Shown here: in pieces, positions 18,320-26,953 of the stretch
Numbering within the stretch: position 1 is the stretch's first letter
How the letters are laid out: every line of letters starts with the position of its first letter
Assembly: GCF_029167625.1 (NCBI RefSeq)
Contig: NZ_CP119145.1
Location: forward strand, 5,456,001 to 5,520,000
DNA from: Streptomyces sp. AM 4-1-1
GTDB lineage: Bacteria > Actinomycetota > Actinomycetes > Streptomycetales > Streptomycetaceae
Reading direction: 5' to 3'
DNA length: 64,000 nt
Notes under the pieces: generated by a model
Databases searched by the model: none
What the model was told of the DNA's origin: nothing
What the model saw: only the letters and a program-made list of their open reading frames with translations
Made by a program: the position numbers and the translations under genes

Positions 18320-18338
18320 TACCGCTCGGTAATACAAT
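18320..18338 (+). promoter_or_regulatory. probable thioesterase promoter with overlapping operator-like palindrome
   Basis: A -10 like TACAAT at 18333-18338 lies nine bases before a GTG start at 18348. Just upstream, TACCG-CT-CGGTA (18320-18331) is a 12-bp palindrome of the kind bound by TetR-family repressors and would block the promoter if occupied. The placement suggests a leaderless or nearly leaderless mRNA under repressor control. Confidence 0.5.
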
Positions 18339-18347
18339 CGGTGTACG

Positions 18348-19202
18348 GTGCGTGCCATGGCACAGGCAGCACGGGCAACCATCGGGAACAGCGAGTTCGA
18401 CCGCGACACCGCCGTCACCCTCCGTGAGGAAGGCGTCTTCGACGCGGAGCTCTCGACGGGCTGGACCATCCTCGGAGCGGTCAACGGCGGCTATCTGCTG
18501 GCCATGATCGGGCGCGCCCTCGGTGACGCCCTCCCGCACCCGGACCCCTTCTCGGTGTCGGCCCACTACCTGACCGCGTCCGTCCCCGGGCCCGCCGTGA
18601 TCCGGACGGAGGTCGTCCGCGCCGGCCGTACCCTCGCCACCGGCCAGGCGTCCCTCGTCCAGTACGAGGCGGACGGCACCGAGGTCGAACGCCTCCGGGT
18701 CCTCGCCACCTTCGGCGACCTGGCCACCCTCTCCGACGAGGTGCGCACGACGGCCGTGCCGCCGCGGCTGCCGCCCGTCGAGCGGTGCCTCGGCCCCGCC
18801 GACGGCCCGGCCGCCATCCCCGGCGACTCCGCCATCACCGAACGGCTCGACATCAGGCTCGACCCGGCGACCGTCGGCTGGGCCGTCGGCGTCCCCTCGG
18901 GCAAGGGTGAGGTGCGCGGCTGGTTCGGGCTGGCGGACGGCCGTGACGCCGACCCGTACTCGCTGCTGCTGACCGTCGACGCGCTGCCGCCGACCTCGTT
19001 CGACCTGGGGCTCAAGGGCTGGACCCCGACCGTCGAACTCACCGCCCACGTCCGCTGCCGCCCCGCGCCCGGCCCGTTGCGCGTCTCCATCACCACCCGC
19101 AACCTCGCGGGCGGCTATCTGGAGGAGGACGCGGACGTCTGGGACAGCGCGGACCGGCTGGTCGCCCAGTCCCGCCAACTGGCCCGCGCGCCCCGCGGCT
19201 GA
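18348..19202 (+). CDS. thioesterase family protein (acyl-CoA thioesterase, TesB-like)
   Basis: A 284-residue double hot-dog protein. The N-terminal half carries the [23 protein letters not shown] helix and the [20 protein letters not shown] strand typical of thioesterase-like proteins, and the C-terminal half repeats the fold around the [12 protein letters not shown] segment. It should hydrolyse an acyl-CoA thioester, with unknown chain preference. GTG at 18348 or ATG at 18357 could be the start. A -10 like TACAAT nine bases upstream favours translation from a leaderless message. Confidence 0.85.
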   Translation: MRAMAQAARATIGNSEFDRDTAVTLREEGVFDAELSTGWTILGAVNGGYLLAMIGRALGDALPHPDPFSVSAHYLTASVPGPAVIRTEVVRAGRTLATGQASLVQYEADGTEVERLRVLATFGDLATLSDEVRTTAVPPRLPPVERCLGPADGPAAIPGDSAITERLDIRLDPATVGWAVGVPSGKGEVRGWFGLADGRDADPYSLLLTVDALPPTSFDLGLKGWTPTVELTAHVRCRPAPGPLRVSITTRNLAGGYLEEDADVWDSADRLVAQSRQLARAPRG

Positions 19203-19400
19203 TCCGGCGCGGAGCCGGCGAAGGAGGCCGGCCGGGAGCGGGCCGAGCGCGGCCGGTCCCCGTACGCGCTGCCCGTCCCGTACGGGAGCGGCTGCGTCGT
19301 GGGCCGTCGCCACGTGATGACGGGCGTGTCCTCCGGAACGGTCCGTACCGGTTTCGTCCCGCCCCCACCGGGAGCGGCCCCGCACGCCAGGTGTCCGGAT

Positions 19401-19440
19401 GCGGGCCGCGCGGGACCCGGCCGGGGTCCGCGCGGCCCGC
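19401..19440 (+). terminator. terminator hairpin after the thioesterase gene
   Basis: Arms 19401-19412 and 19429-19440 form a perfect 12-bp GC stem. After a one-base bulge, five more pairs (GACCC/GGGTC) extend it. It lies between the thioesterase stop and the desulfurase promoter. No U-tract follows. Confidence 0.6.
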
Positions 19441-19458
19441 GGTGCCCGGCCGGGCTCG

Positions 19459-19464
19459 TAGAAT
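19459..19464 (+). promoter_or_regulatory. -10 element of a near-leaderless promoter for the cysteine desulfurase gene
   Basis: TAGAAT fits the Streptomyces -10 pattern TANNNT and lies ten bases before the ATG at 19475. A start of transcription about seven bases downstream would leave only a few untranslated bases and no room for a Shine-Dalgarno sequence. No convincing -35 box is seen. Confidence 0.55.
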
Positions 19465-19474
19465 CGGCCCCACC

Positions 19475-20644
19475 ATGGCTTACCTCGACCACGCCGCGAC
19501 CACCCCGATGCTTCCGGAGGCGATCGCGGCGATGACCGCGCAGCTCGCCGTCACCGGTAACGCGTCCTCACTCCACGCCGCCGGGCGCCGGGCCCGCCGT
19601 ACCGTCGAGGAGTCGCGGGAAGCCCTCGCCGACGCCCTCGGCGCACGCCCCAGCGAGGTGGTCCTCACCTCCGGCGGCACCGAGGCCGACAACCTCGCCG
19701 TGAAGGGCCTCTACTGGTCCCGCCGGGACGCCGACCCACGCCGCACCAGAGTCCTGACCAGTCCCGTGGAACACCACGCGGTGCTCGACGCGGTCGACTG
19801 GCTCGCCGAGCACGAGGGCGCGACCGTCGAACACCTCCCGGTCGACGCCCACGGGCGGGTCCACCCGGAGGCGCTGCGCGAGGCGATCCTCCGCGACCCC
19901 GGCGACATCGCGCTCGCCACCGTGATGTGGGCCAACAACGAGATCGGCACGATCATGCCGATACGTGAACTGGCTGCCGTTGCCCGCGAGTTCGACGTAC
20001 CGCTGCACGCCGACGCGGTGCAGGCGGTCGGGCAGGTCGAGGTGGACTTCGCCGGCTCCGGGCTGGCCGCGATGACCGTCACCGCGCACAAGATCGGTGG
20101 CCCCTTCGGCATCGGCGCGCTGCTGCTGGGCCGCGAGTACACCCCCGTGCCCGTCCTGCACGGCGGCGGTCAGGAACGCCATGTCCGCTCCGGCACGCTG
20201 GACGTACCCGCCGTCGCCGCCTTCGCGCTCGCCGGACGGCTCGCCACCGAGCGGCGCGAGGACTTCGCCCGGGAGATCGGCGGGCTGCGCGACTGCCTCG
20301 TCGCGGCCGTCCGCGAGGCGGTCCCGGACGCCGTGCTCGGCGGTGACCCGGCCCCGGGCGGCAGGCTCCCGGCCAACGCCCATTTCTCCTTCCCCGGCTG
20401 CGAGGGCGACTCCCTGCTGCTCCTGCTGGACGCGCAGGGCATCGAATGCTCCACCGGTTCCGCCTGCACGGCCGGGATCGCCCAGCCCAGCCATGTGCTG
20501 CTGGCCACCGGGACCGACCCCGACCTGGCCCGTGGCACGCTGCGCTTCTCGCTCGGCCACACCTCGACCGGGCAGGACGTCGAGGACGTGGCCCGGGCGA
20601 TCGGTCCGGCCGTGGAGCGGGCGAGGACGGCCGGACTCAGCTGA
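19475..20644 (+). CDS. cysteine desulfurase (NifS/IscS-type)
   Basis: A 389-residue class V PLP aminotransferase that removes sulfur from cysteine as an enzyme persulfide. The PLP-binding lysine is Lys206 in VTAHKIGG, and the persulfide-forming cysteine is Cys331 in [10 protein letters not shown], within the longer group I type loop. [11 protein letters not shown] is the expected N-terminus, so ATG 19475 is chosen over upstream in-frame codons. The gene lies one gene away from mnmA, which needs a sulfur donor, so its probable job is supplying sulfur for tRNA 2-thiouridine. Confidence 0.94.
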   Translation: MAYLDHAATTPMLPEAIAAMTAQLAVTGNASSLHAAGRRARRTVEESREALADALGARPSEVVLTSGGTEADNLAVKGLYWSRRDADPRRTRVLTSPVEHHAVLDAVDWLAEHEGATVEHLPVDAHGRVHPEALREAILRDPGDIALATVMWANNEIGTIMPIRELAAVAREFDVPLHADAVQAVGQVEVDFAGSGLAAMTVTAHKIGGPFGIGALLLGREYTPVPVLHGGGQERHVRSGTLDVPAVAAFALAGRLATERREDFAREIGGLRDCLVAAVREAVPDAVLGGDPAPGGRLPANAHFSFPGCEGDSLLLLLDAQGIECSTGSACTAGIAQPSHVLLATGTDPDLARGTLRFSLGHTSTGQDVEDVARAIGPAVERARTAGLS

Positions 20645-20711
20645 GGGGCCGCGTGGCCCCGGCCCCGGTGGCCGGTGCCGACGGGGTGGCCGACGACCGG
20701 TGGCCGGGGGT

Positions 20712-21401
20712 TCAGCCGGTGGACGCCCGGGGACCCGCCGATCCGGGCCGGGCCGCCGTCCGTACCAGCCGCAGATAGCGGTCCCAGTCCCAGTACGGCC
20801 CCGGGTCCGTGTGATCGGTGCCCGGCACCTCCACATGGCCGATGAGGTGCTCGCGGTCCACGGGTATGCCGTAGCGCCCGCATATCGCCGCCGTCAGACG
20901 CGCCGACGACTCGTACATCGCAGTCGTGAAGTCCTGCGGCCGGTCCACGAACCCCTCGTGCTCGATGCCGACGCTGCGCTCGTTGTACAGACGGTTCCCC
21001 GCGTGGAACGCCACGTCCAGCTCTCGGATCATCTGCTCCACCCGCCCGTCCTTGCCGACGATGTAGTGCGCCGCCGCGCCGTGGCCGGGGTCCCGGAAGA
21101 CCTTCACCGCGCTGCGGAAGCTGCCCTGCGTCACATGGACGACCACCCGGTCCACGCGGTAGTCGACGGGGCGGTCGGCCCGTCGCCAGTTCGCCTCGGA
21201 GGCCGCCGTCCAGCCCGCCCCCGGGTAGTCCACCTGACCGGGCTCGCGCGGCTGCCCCGTCCCCGGGTGCCAGGAGCGCGTCAGCCGCTCCACGGCCACG
21301 GCCGCCGCGCCCGCCGCCGTGGCGCCGCCGCCGATCAGCAGCGCCCGTCTGCTCAGAGGCCGCCCGCCTCCGCCCGCTCCTGTCGTGCCCTTGGTCCCCA
21401 T
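20712..21401 (-). CDS. Tat-exported N-acetylmuramoyl-L-alanine amidase (Amidase_2 type)
   Basis: A 229-residue zinc amidase that should cut the bond between muramic acid and L-alanine in peptidoglycan. The N-terminus has a twin-arginine signal (LSRRALL, then a Gly/Ala hydrophobic stretch, about 17-38). The zinc ligands appear to be His89 in VVVHVT, His189 in IGHVEV and Asp199 in HTDPGP, with the spacing usual for AmpD-like enzymes. The ATG at 21401 gives a normal Tat leader; the frame is open upstream without support. It is divergent from mnmA, with only 61 bases between the starts. Confidence 0.9.
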   Translation of the reverse strand: MGTKGTTGAGGGGRPLSRRALLIGGGATAAGAAAVAVERLTRSWHPGTGQPREPGQVDYPGAGWTAASEANWRRADRPVDYRVDRVVVHVTQGSFRSAVKVFRDPGHGAAAHYIVGKDGRVEQMIRELDVAFHAGNRLYNERSVGIEHEGFVDRPQDFTTAMYESSARLTAAICGRYGIPVDREHLIGHVEVPGTDHTDPGPYWDWDRYLRLVRTAARPGSAGPRASTG

Positions 21402-21462
21402 GTGGTCGTCAACGCATATCCGGGAGCTTTCGTTTCCCGACGCCACGTACCCTGGTGGAGCT

Positions 21463-22599
21463 ATGACTCAGACCTCTCAGCGCCCTCTCCGTGTGCTCGC
21501 CGCCATGTCGGGCGGGGTGGACTCCGCAGTCGCCGCCGCCCGCGCCGCCGAAGCGGGCCACGACGTGACCGGTGTGCACCTCGCCCTGTCCGCGAACCCG
21601 CAGTCGTTCCGTACCGGAGCACGCGGGTGCTGCACCATCGAGGACTCCCGCGACGCACGCCGCGCGGCGGACGTCATCGGAATCCCCTTCTACGTCTGGG
21701 ACCTCGCGGAACGCTTCCGTGAGGACGTCGTGGAGGACTTCGTCGCGGAGTACGAGGCGGGCCGCACCCCCAACCCCTGCCTGCGCTGCAACGAGAAGAT
21801 CAAGTTCGCCGCGCTGCTGGACAAGGCCCTCGCCCTCGGCTTCGACGCCGTCTGCACCGGCCACTACGCCACGGTCGTGACGACCGGGGACGGCGGCCGG
21901 GAGCTGCACCGCGCCTCCGACATGGCCAAGGACCAGAGCTATGTGCTGGGCGTCCTGGACGAGCGCCAGCTCGCCCACGCGATGTTCCCCCTCGGGGACA
22001 CCCTCACCACCAAGGACGAGATCCGGGCCGAGGCCGAACGGCGCGGCCTGGCCGTCGCCAAGAAGCCCGACAGCCACGACATCTGCTTCATCGCCGACGG
22101 TGACACCCAGGGCTTCCTTGCCGGCCGGCTCGGCACGGCCGAGGGCGACATCGTCGACGAGTCCGGTACGAAGGTCGGCACCCACGAGGGCGCCTTCGGC
22201 TTCACCATCGGCCAGCGCAAGGGCCTGCGCATCGGCCACCCCGCCGCCGACGGCAAGCCGCGCTACGTCCTCGACATCTCCCCGGTGAACAACACGGTGA
22301 CGGTCGGCCCGGTGGAGGCTCTCGACGTCGTCGCCCTGACGGCCATCAGGCCCCGCTGGTGCGGCACGGCCCCCACCGGGCCGGGCACGTACACCGCTCA
22401 GCTCCGCGCCCACGGAGGCGAGACCGAGGTGACGGCGGAGCTGGTGGACGGCGAGGAACTGCGCGTCACCTTCACCGAACCGGTACGGGGCGTGGCACCC
22501 GGCCAGGCGGTCGTGCTGTACGACGGGACGCGGGTCGTCGGCTCCGCCACCATCGCGACCACGGCGCGCCGCGAGACGGCGACGGCTCAGACGCACTGA
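21463..22599 (+). CDS. mnmA: tRNA-specific 2-thiouridylase MnmA
   Basis: A 378-residue tRNA-modifying enzyme that makes 2-thiouridine at U34 of Lys, Glu and Gln tRNAs. The ATP PP-loop SGGVDS is at 16-21, the catalytic cysteine is Cys106 in NPCLRC, and the second active cysteine is Cys208 in DICFI. The ATG at 21463 follows a GGTGGAG and a TANNNT-type hexamer (TACCCT, 21448-21453) in very close succession, so the leader is either absent or very short. The cysteine desulfurase gene just upstream is the likely sulfur source. Confidence 0.96.
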   Translation: MTQTSQRPLRVLAAMSGGVDSAVAAARAAEAGHDVTGVHLALSANPQSFRTGARGCCTIEDSRDARRAADVIGIPFYVWDLAERFREDVVEDFVAEYEAGRTPNPCLRCNEKIKFAALLDKALALGFDAVCTGHYATVVTTGDGGRELHRASDMAKDQSYVLGVLDERQLAHAMFPLGDTLTTKDEIRAEAERRGLAVAKKPDSHDICFIADGDTQGFLAGRLGTAEGDIVDESGTKVGTHEGAFGFTIGQRKGLRIGHPAADGKPRYVLDISPVNNTVTVGPVEALDVVALTAIRPRWCGTAPTGPGTYTAQLRAHGGETEVTAELVDGEELRVTFTEPVRGVAPGQAVVLYDGTRVVGSATIATTARRETATAQTH

Positions 22600-22684
22600 T
22601 CCCGTGACCGGGTGACCTGGGGCGTGGTGACCGGCCGCTTCCCGGCGGCCTCCGGCCACGCCGGGCAGGCCGCCCGGACACGCC

Positions 22685-22717
22685 ACCGCCCCCGGGACGC
22701 GGTCGTCCGGGGGCGGT
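22685..22717. terminator. bidirectional terminator between mnmA and the maleylpyruvate isomerase gene
   Basis: Arms 22685-22695 and 22707-22717 form a perfect 11-bp stem (ACCGCCCCCGG with its complement) around an 11-base loop. It lies between two convergent genes and can serve both. Confidence 0.6.
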
Positions 22718-22800
22718 CCTCCGGGGGACGGTCCCGAAGGCGTGCGGCGGCGGTCCGGGCCGTCGCCGGTCCGGACCAGCGCGCGTCGGGCCGTCGCCGG

Positions 22801-23739
22801 TCAGAACCAGCGCGGGACGACCGGGAGGCCGCCGGAGTCGCTGGTCACCCCGTGCGCCCCGCGGCCGGTGAGCCAGCGGACCAGAGCGCTCGGGGCGCCC
22901 GTGACCGTGGGGCCGCCGGTGCCGACGACGACCCGTTCCGCGCCCGGGGGAGCGAGGGTGAGGTCCACGCGTTCCCCGCGTCGCTCCCAGGCCCGCAGGA
23001 CGTCGGCGAGCAGCGCGTCGATGAGGTCGGGCGGGAAGTCGCGCACGCTCGCGCCGCCGTCCAGGTCGACGGCGTGCGTCCACACCTCACGGGCGCGCAT
23101 CCAGGCCGTCTCCCGCGCGGGCACCACACGCCCCTGCGCGGTACGGACCCGCGCGTCCCACGCCGGGCCCGGCAGATCGCGCCACTCGACGTCGAGGTGG
23201 GCGGCGCTGTGGACGAACAGGCTCCGCAGGGCGTGGGCCGGGAGGGTGGCGCCCCGCAGGATCTCGGCGTCGCGCTGTTCCGGGGAGGCGTACATGGGCG
23301 TCTCGGTCCCCGTGCCCGCCCACTCCACGAGCCGGCTCAGCGCGCGGGCGTTGTACCCGACGTGGGCGACGACGTGGCGGCGGGTCCAGCCGGGCAGCAG
23401 GGACGGGCCGTCCAGCTGGGAGTCGGTCAGGTCGTCGAGACATCGGGTGATGTACGCGGTGCCGAGCCGCGCCCAGGCCAGTTCCCGGGCGGGGGCCTGC
23501 GGGGAGTCGTACCGGGCGCCGGGGCCCTGGCGTTCCCGCAGGGCCGCCCGGGCGTCCTGGAGCGTGCCGCCCGTGCCCGTGCCGCTGACGCCGGCGTTGG
23601 TCGCGTCCGTGCCGGTCGTGCCCGTACCGTTTCCGCCGGCGTTGGTCGCGTCCGTGCCGGTCGTGCCCGTACCGTTTCCGCCCGCGTTGGTCGCGTCCGT
23701 GCCGGTCGTGCCCGTACCGCTGCCGCCCGCGTCGCTCAT
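22801..23739 (-). CDS. mycothiol-dependent maleylpyruvate isomerase family protein
   Basis: A 312-residue protein. Residues 1-60 are a Gly/Thr/Asn-rich tail containing three 15-residue repeats. The folded part starts near residue 65 with the DinB-like helical bundle (GWTRRHVVAHVGYNARAL carries probable zinc-binding histidines) and ends in the alpha/beta domain of MDMPI proteins. In the gentisate pathway this enzyme converts maleylpyruvate to fumarylpyruvate with mycothiol. The ATG overlaps the upstream hydrolase stop by four bases, supporting translational coupling and the pathway assignment. The start could lie after the repeats, but the overlap argues for 23739. Confidence 0.88.
   Translation of the reverse strand: MSDAGGSGTGTTGTDATNAGGNGTGTTGTDATNAGGNGTGTTGTDATNAGVSGTGTGGTLQDARAALRERQGPGARYDSPQAPARELAWARLGTAYITRCLDDLTDSQLDGPSLLPGWTRRHVVAHVGYNARALSRLVEWAGTGTETPMYASPEQRDAEILRGATLPAHALRSLFVHSAAHLDVEWRDLPGPAWDARVRTAQGRVVPARETAWMRAREVWTHAVDLDGGASVRDFPPDLIDALLADVLRAWERRGERVDLTLAPPGAERVVVGTGGPTVTGAPSALVRWLTGRGAHGVTSDSGGLPVVPRWF
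23596..23730 (-). repeat. three tandem 45-bp repeats inside the isomerase gene
   Basis: Units begin at 23596, 23641 and 23686, each 45 bp and nearly identical; differences cluster at the ends of units. They keep the reading frame and encode a Gly/Thr/Asn/Asp-rich 15-residue unit three times in the N-terminal tail of the maleylpyruvate isomerase. Copy number probably varies between strains. Confidence 0.9.
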
Positions 23740-24593
23740 GCCCGCGCCGCTTCGTCCGGTTCGTTGACGGCGACGTTCACCAGTTCGCCTATGCCGTCGA
23801 TGCCGGTGGTCAGGGTCTGGCCGGCCCGGAGGTAGCGAGGCGGCTTGCGGGCGTGTCCGACCCCGCCGGGCGTGCCGGTGGCGATCACGTCCCCGGGCAG
23901 CAGGGTGAAGATCGTGGAGATGTAGCGCACCAGCTCGGGGGGGCCGAAGACGAGGTCGTCGATCGGTGTGCTCTGGAGTTCCTCGCCGTCCAGCCCGGTC
24001 GTCATCACCGTCCCCGGGGCCAGTTCGTCCGGTGTGATCATGACCGGTCCGAAGGGGGTGCTGTTCTCCCAGGTCTTGCCCTGGAACCACTGCGTGGTGC
24101 GGTACTGGTGGTCACGCATGGTGATGTCGTTGAGCACCGAGTACCCGGCGATCGCGGCCTCGGCCTCCTCGGCGGACGCGCGGCGCACCCGCCGGCCGAT
24201 GACGACGGCGAGTTCGCCCTCCCAGTCGACGTTGTCGGACTCGGGCGGCAGCAGGATCTCGTCCCGGGCCCCGATCAGGGCCTCGGGGTACTTGGCGAAC
24301 AGGGTGGGGTACTCGGGCAGTTCGCGGCCCATCTCCAGGATGTGGTTGCGGTAGTTGAGCCCGACGCAGACGATCTTGCCGGGGCGCGGGACGACCGGTG
24401 CGAGGTCCGCGGCGGCGAAGTCGTGCCGGGGACCGTCGGCCTCGGCCGCCCGGCCCAGGCCGTCGGCCCGCAGAAGTGCGCCGACATCGCCGAATCCGGT
24501 CTCCACGGCGGTCGTGCCCTCGACACGGACGGCGGCGGTCGCTCCGTCCGGACGTCGTGTCGCTCCGCCCAGACGTATGGTCGCGAGCCTCAT
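23736..24593 (-). CDS. fumarylacetoacetate hydrolase family protein, probable fumarylpyruvate hydrolase
   Basis: A 285-residue FAH-fold hydrolase. Metal ligands fit Glu125 and Glu127 in DWEGELAVVIG and Asp156 in LNDITMRD; Lys173 in QGKTWENSTPFGP completes the active-site pattern. Within the gentisate route it would split fumarylpyruvate into fumarate and pyruvate. GGAGACC precedes the ATG, which overlaps the stop of the dioxygenase gene by four bases; the same overlap joins it to the isomerase gene. FAH-family members also decarboxylate or hydrolyse other keto acids, but the neighbours favour the gentisate role. Confidence 0.92.
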   Translation of the reverse strand: MRLATIRLGGATRRPDGATAAVRVEGTTAVETGFGDVGALLRADGLGRAAEADGPRHDFAAADLAPVVPRPGKIVCVGLNYRNHILEMGRELPEYPTLFAKYPEALIGARDEILLPPESDNVDWEGELAVVIGRRVRRASAEEAEAAIAGYSVLNDITMRDHQYRTTQWFQGKTWENSTPFGPVMITPDELAPGTVMTTGLDGEELQSTPIDDLVFGPPELVRYISTIFTLLPGDVIATGTPGGVGHARKPPRYLRAGQTLTTGIDGIGELVNVAVNEPDEAARA

Positions 24594-25723
24594 CGCTGGT
24601 CTCCTTCACTGTGCGTGCGCTCGAAGTGCGTACGGTCGAAGTGCAGACGCTCCATGACCGGAGCGTCCGAGAATCGGAACAGGTCGAACTGCTCGTCGGC
24701 CCGCAGGGTCCAGGACACCCACGACGGCACCACGAACAGGTCGCCCTTGGTCAGCTGGTGCTCCTGGCCGTTCAGCACCGCCCGGCCGCTGCCCTCGAAC
24801 ACCTGGAAGACGCTGGAGCCGACCTCCCGCCGGACGGGGAGTTCGGTGCCCGCCCGGAGCCGGTGGAACTCGGCCCGGATCGTGGGCATCACATCGCCGC
24901 CGGTCGTGGGGTTGGTGTAGCGGACGGCGGCGTGGCCCTGTTCGACGGTGGCGGGATGGCCCTCCTCTTCGAGCAGGAGCTGCTGGGTCAGTGCCGCGTC
25001 GGTGTGTTCCCACCGGTAGGCGCCGATCGGCGACGAGACGGTGTCGCGCAGCCCGGAGAGCGGGCGCAGCCCCGGGTGGCACCAGAGGCGTTCACTCCGG
25101 GAGAAGTCCGGAGTGGCGCGGTCGGTGACGCGCTCGCTGCCGAACTCGAAGAACCCCGCATCGACGTAGTGGGTGAGCGGGATGTCGAGACCGTCGATCC
25201 ACGCCATCGGCCGGTCGGTCTCGTTGTGGTGCCCGTGGAACCGCCAGCCCGGGGTCAGCAGGAAGTCACCGCGGGACATCCGGACGGGGTCGCCGTCGAC
25301 GACCGTCCACACGCCCTCCCCCTCGACGACGAAGCGGAACGCGTTCTGGGCGTGCCGGTGCTCGGGCGCGGCCTCCTTCGGGCCCAGGTACTGGATCGCC
25401 GCCCACAGGGTCGGGCTGATGTACGGGCGGCCGGGAAGCCCGGGGTTGGCCAGCGCGATCGCCCGGCGCTCGCCGCCCCGTCCGACCGGGACCAGGTCTC
25501 CGGCACGCCTGGCCAGCGGATGGAGCGTGGACCAGCGCCACACATGGGCGACGGCCGCGGGCCGGGGGTGCGTCGGCATCAGGTCGTCGATCCGGGTCCA
25601 GAGCGGGATCAGGTTCTCGGCCTCGAAGTCCTCGTAGAGCCGGGTGAGTTCGGGGCTGTCGCCCTGTGTCATCCGGTTGACGACCGATCCGTGACCGGTC
25701 GGAGGCTGTTCCTGGGCTGTCAT
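24590..25723 (-). CDS. gentisate 1,2-dioxygenase
   Basis: A 377-residue bicupin, the usual length. The first cupin (about 115-190) holds the iron-binding EHRHAQNAFRF with His122 and His124, and a further His in the WRFHGHHNE strand. The second cupin is near residues 280-355. It opens the ring of gentisate (2,5-dihydroxybenzoate) to maleylpyruvate using Fe(II) and oxygen. The ATG at 25723 follows GGAGGGG. It is the first gene of a three-gene unit with the hydrolase and isomerase, divergent from an IclR regulator. 1-hydroxy-2-naphthoate dioxygenases are close relatives, but the downstream genes support gentisate. Confidence 0.92.
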   Translation of the reverse strand: MTAQEQPPTGHGSVVNRMTQGDSPELTRLYEDFEAENLIPLWTRIDDLMPTHPRPAAVAHVWRWSTLHPLARRAGDLVPVGRGGERRAIALANPGLPGRPYISPTLWAAIQYLGPKEAAPEHRHAQNAFRFVVEGEGVWTVVDGDPVRMSRGDFLLTPGWRFHGHHNETDRPMAWIDGLDIPLTHYVDAGFFEFGSERVTDRATPDFSRSERLWCHPGLRPLSGLRDTVSSPIGAYRWEHTDAALTQQLLLEEEGHPATVEQGHAAVRYTNPTTGGDVMPTIRAEFHRLRAGTELPVRREVGSSVFQVFEGSGRAVLNGQEHQLTKGDLFVVPSWVSWTLRADEQFDLFRFSDAPVMERLHFDRTHFERTHSEGDQR

Positions 25724-25852
25724 CGTGACCCCTCCTCTTCAGGCGCGCCCGTACGGCGCGTGTGAGCCTCGTCGTTCCGCCTCGGGCGTCCGCGCGGCCT
25801 CAGCGGCAGGGCCGCGGGCTCCCGCCCTGACATGGAAGACGATAGGCACACC

Positions 25853-25882
25853 TTTGCGTATGACGCAAAGAATCCCTACTAT
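25853..25882 (+). promoter_or_regulatory. IclR-gene promoter with a perfect palindrome over the -35 box
   Basis: The 17-bp palindrome TTTGCGT-ATG-ACGCAAA occupies 25853-25869. Inside it, TTGCGT (25854-25859) can serve as a -35 box; exactly 17 bases later TACTAT (25877-25882) is a good -10. Transcription would start at about 25889, which is the GTG of the IclR gene. The site lies 130 bases from the divergent dioxygenase start, so one bound regulator could control both directions. Confidence 0.7.
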
Positions 25883-25888
25883 TATTCT

Positions 25889-26686
25889 GTGGAGCAGAAT
25901 ACGAACTCATATCGCGTCGAAGCGGTGGACCGCGCGCTGGTCCTGCTGACGCTGCTGGCCGAGCGCGGCCGGCTGAGCGTGACCGAGGCGGGGCGGGAGC
26001 TGGGAGTGGCGCCGTCCACGGCGCACCGGCTGCTGGCCACGCTGTGTCACCGGGGCTTCGCCGTGCGCGGCGACGACAGGGTGTACCGGCCGGGCCACCA
26101 CGCCCTCCCGGCGGGGACACGCACCGCGCCGCCGCTGCCGGACCGGATGCGCCCGCACCTGGAGAGCCTTTACGGGGCCGTGAACGAGACGGTCCACCTC
26201 ATGGTGCGCACCGGCACCGAGGTGCTGTTCCTCGACGGGATCGAGGGTGTCCGGTCGCTGCGCGTGGGCCTGCGCGTCGGTGTGCGCATGCCCGCGTACC
26301 GCACGTCCGGCGGCAAGGCCATGCTCGCCGATCTGGAGCCGGGCGCCGTCGACGCGCTGCACTCGGGCGGACTGCCCCCGTCACCCGGACTGCCGCCCCC
26401 GCCCAGCGAGAAGATCCGCGACCTGCCCGCGCTGCGCCGCGAACTCGAAACCGTCCGCCGTGAGGGCTTCGGTTTCAACCAGGACGAGAGTGAGCCCGGG
26501 GTGACCGCCATCGGTGCCTCCGTCGGTGTCGTCGACGGACACCACGTGGCCCTCGCCGTCGCTCTTCCCTCGGTCCGTGCCGAGTCGGGCGGGGTCGACG
26601 CGTTGTCCGCACGGCTGCTGCGGAGCTGCCGGGACGCCCGTCGGGAGGTCGGTGCGGCCGACCGCGCGCGGCGGGACGGCCGCTAG
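25889..26686 (+). CDS. IclR-family transcriptional regulator of the gentisate genes
   Basis: A 265-residue regulator with a winged helix-turn-helix at about 7-65 (LSVTEAGRELGVAPSTAHRLLATL) and an effector-binding domain with the family motifs RVGVRMPAYRTSGGKAMLA and GFGFNQDESEPGVTAIGASV. The start is placed at GTG 25889 because the promoter -10 sits six bases upstream, making the mRNA leaderless. The in-frame ATG at 25832 lies before the promoter and would put an operator inside the gene. It is divergent from the gentisate operon and very likely controls it in response to gentisate or a related aromatic. Confidence 0.9.
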   Translation: MEQNTNSYRVEAVDRALVLLTLLAERGRLSVTEAGRELGVAPSTAHRLLATLCHRGFAVRGDDRVYRPGHHALPAGTRTAPPLPDRMRPHLESLYGAVNETVHLMVRTGTEVLFLDGIEGVRSLRVGLRVGVRMPAYRTSGGKAMLADLEPGAVDALHSGGLPPSPGLPPPPSEKIRDLPALRRELETVRREGFGFNQDESEPGVTAIGASVGVVDGHHVALAVALPSVRAESGGVDALSARLLRSCRDARREVGAADRARRDGR

Positions 26687-26692
26687 CGGTGC

Positions 26693-26773
26693 GACGGTCG
26701 TCGGCGGAGTACGGCCGGACGGTTGTCGGCGGAGTCCCGGGTGCGGAGTATCGGGACGGTCGTCGCCGGAGTA
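26693..26773. repeat. three imperfect 19-bp direct repeats
   Basis: GACGGTCGTCGGCGGAGTA at 26693-26711 recurs with one or two changes at 26718-26736 and 26755-26773, just after the IclR gene and before the AraC-type regulator. The spacing is irregular (25 and 37 bases). They could be binding sites or decayed duplications. Confidence 0.55.
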
Positions 26774-26953
26774 CGCGGACAAGAAGGGATCGATTCGTGC
26801 TATTAGAACGTTGTACCCCATAACGGCCGTCGGTACGTCGGCCGACATCACCTGAGGAGTCGCCCCCACAGCGCCGGGCGAGCGACCACACGCACAGGAG
26901 TGACCACAACGAGTCCGCCTGCCGGATGCTGATCGTCTGCCCGGGGAGTTTTG

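Noticed and set aside
23596..23730. Tandem 45-bp repeats considered as a CRISPR array
   Set aside because: Units are contiguous without spacers, keep a reading frame, and lie inside an enzyme gene.
25832..25888. N-terminal extension of the IclR regulator starting at ATG 25832
   Set aside because: It would place a perfect operator palindrome and a consensus promoter inside the coding region; the GTG at 25889 fits the promoter.
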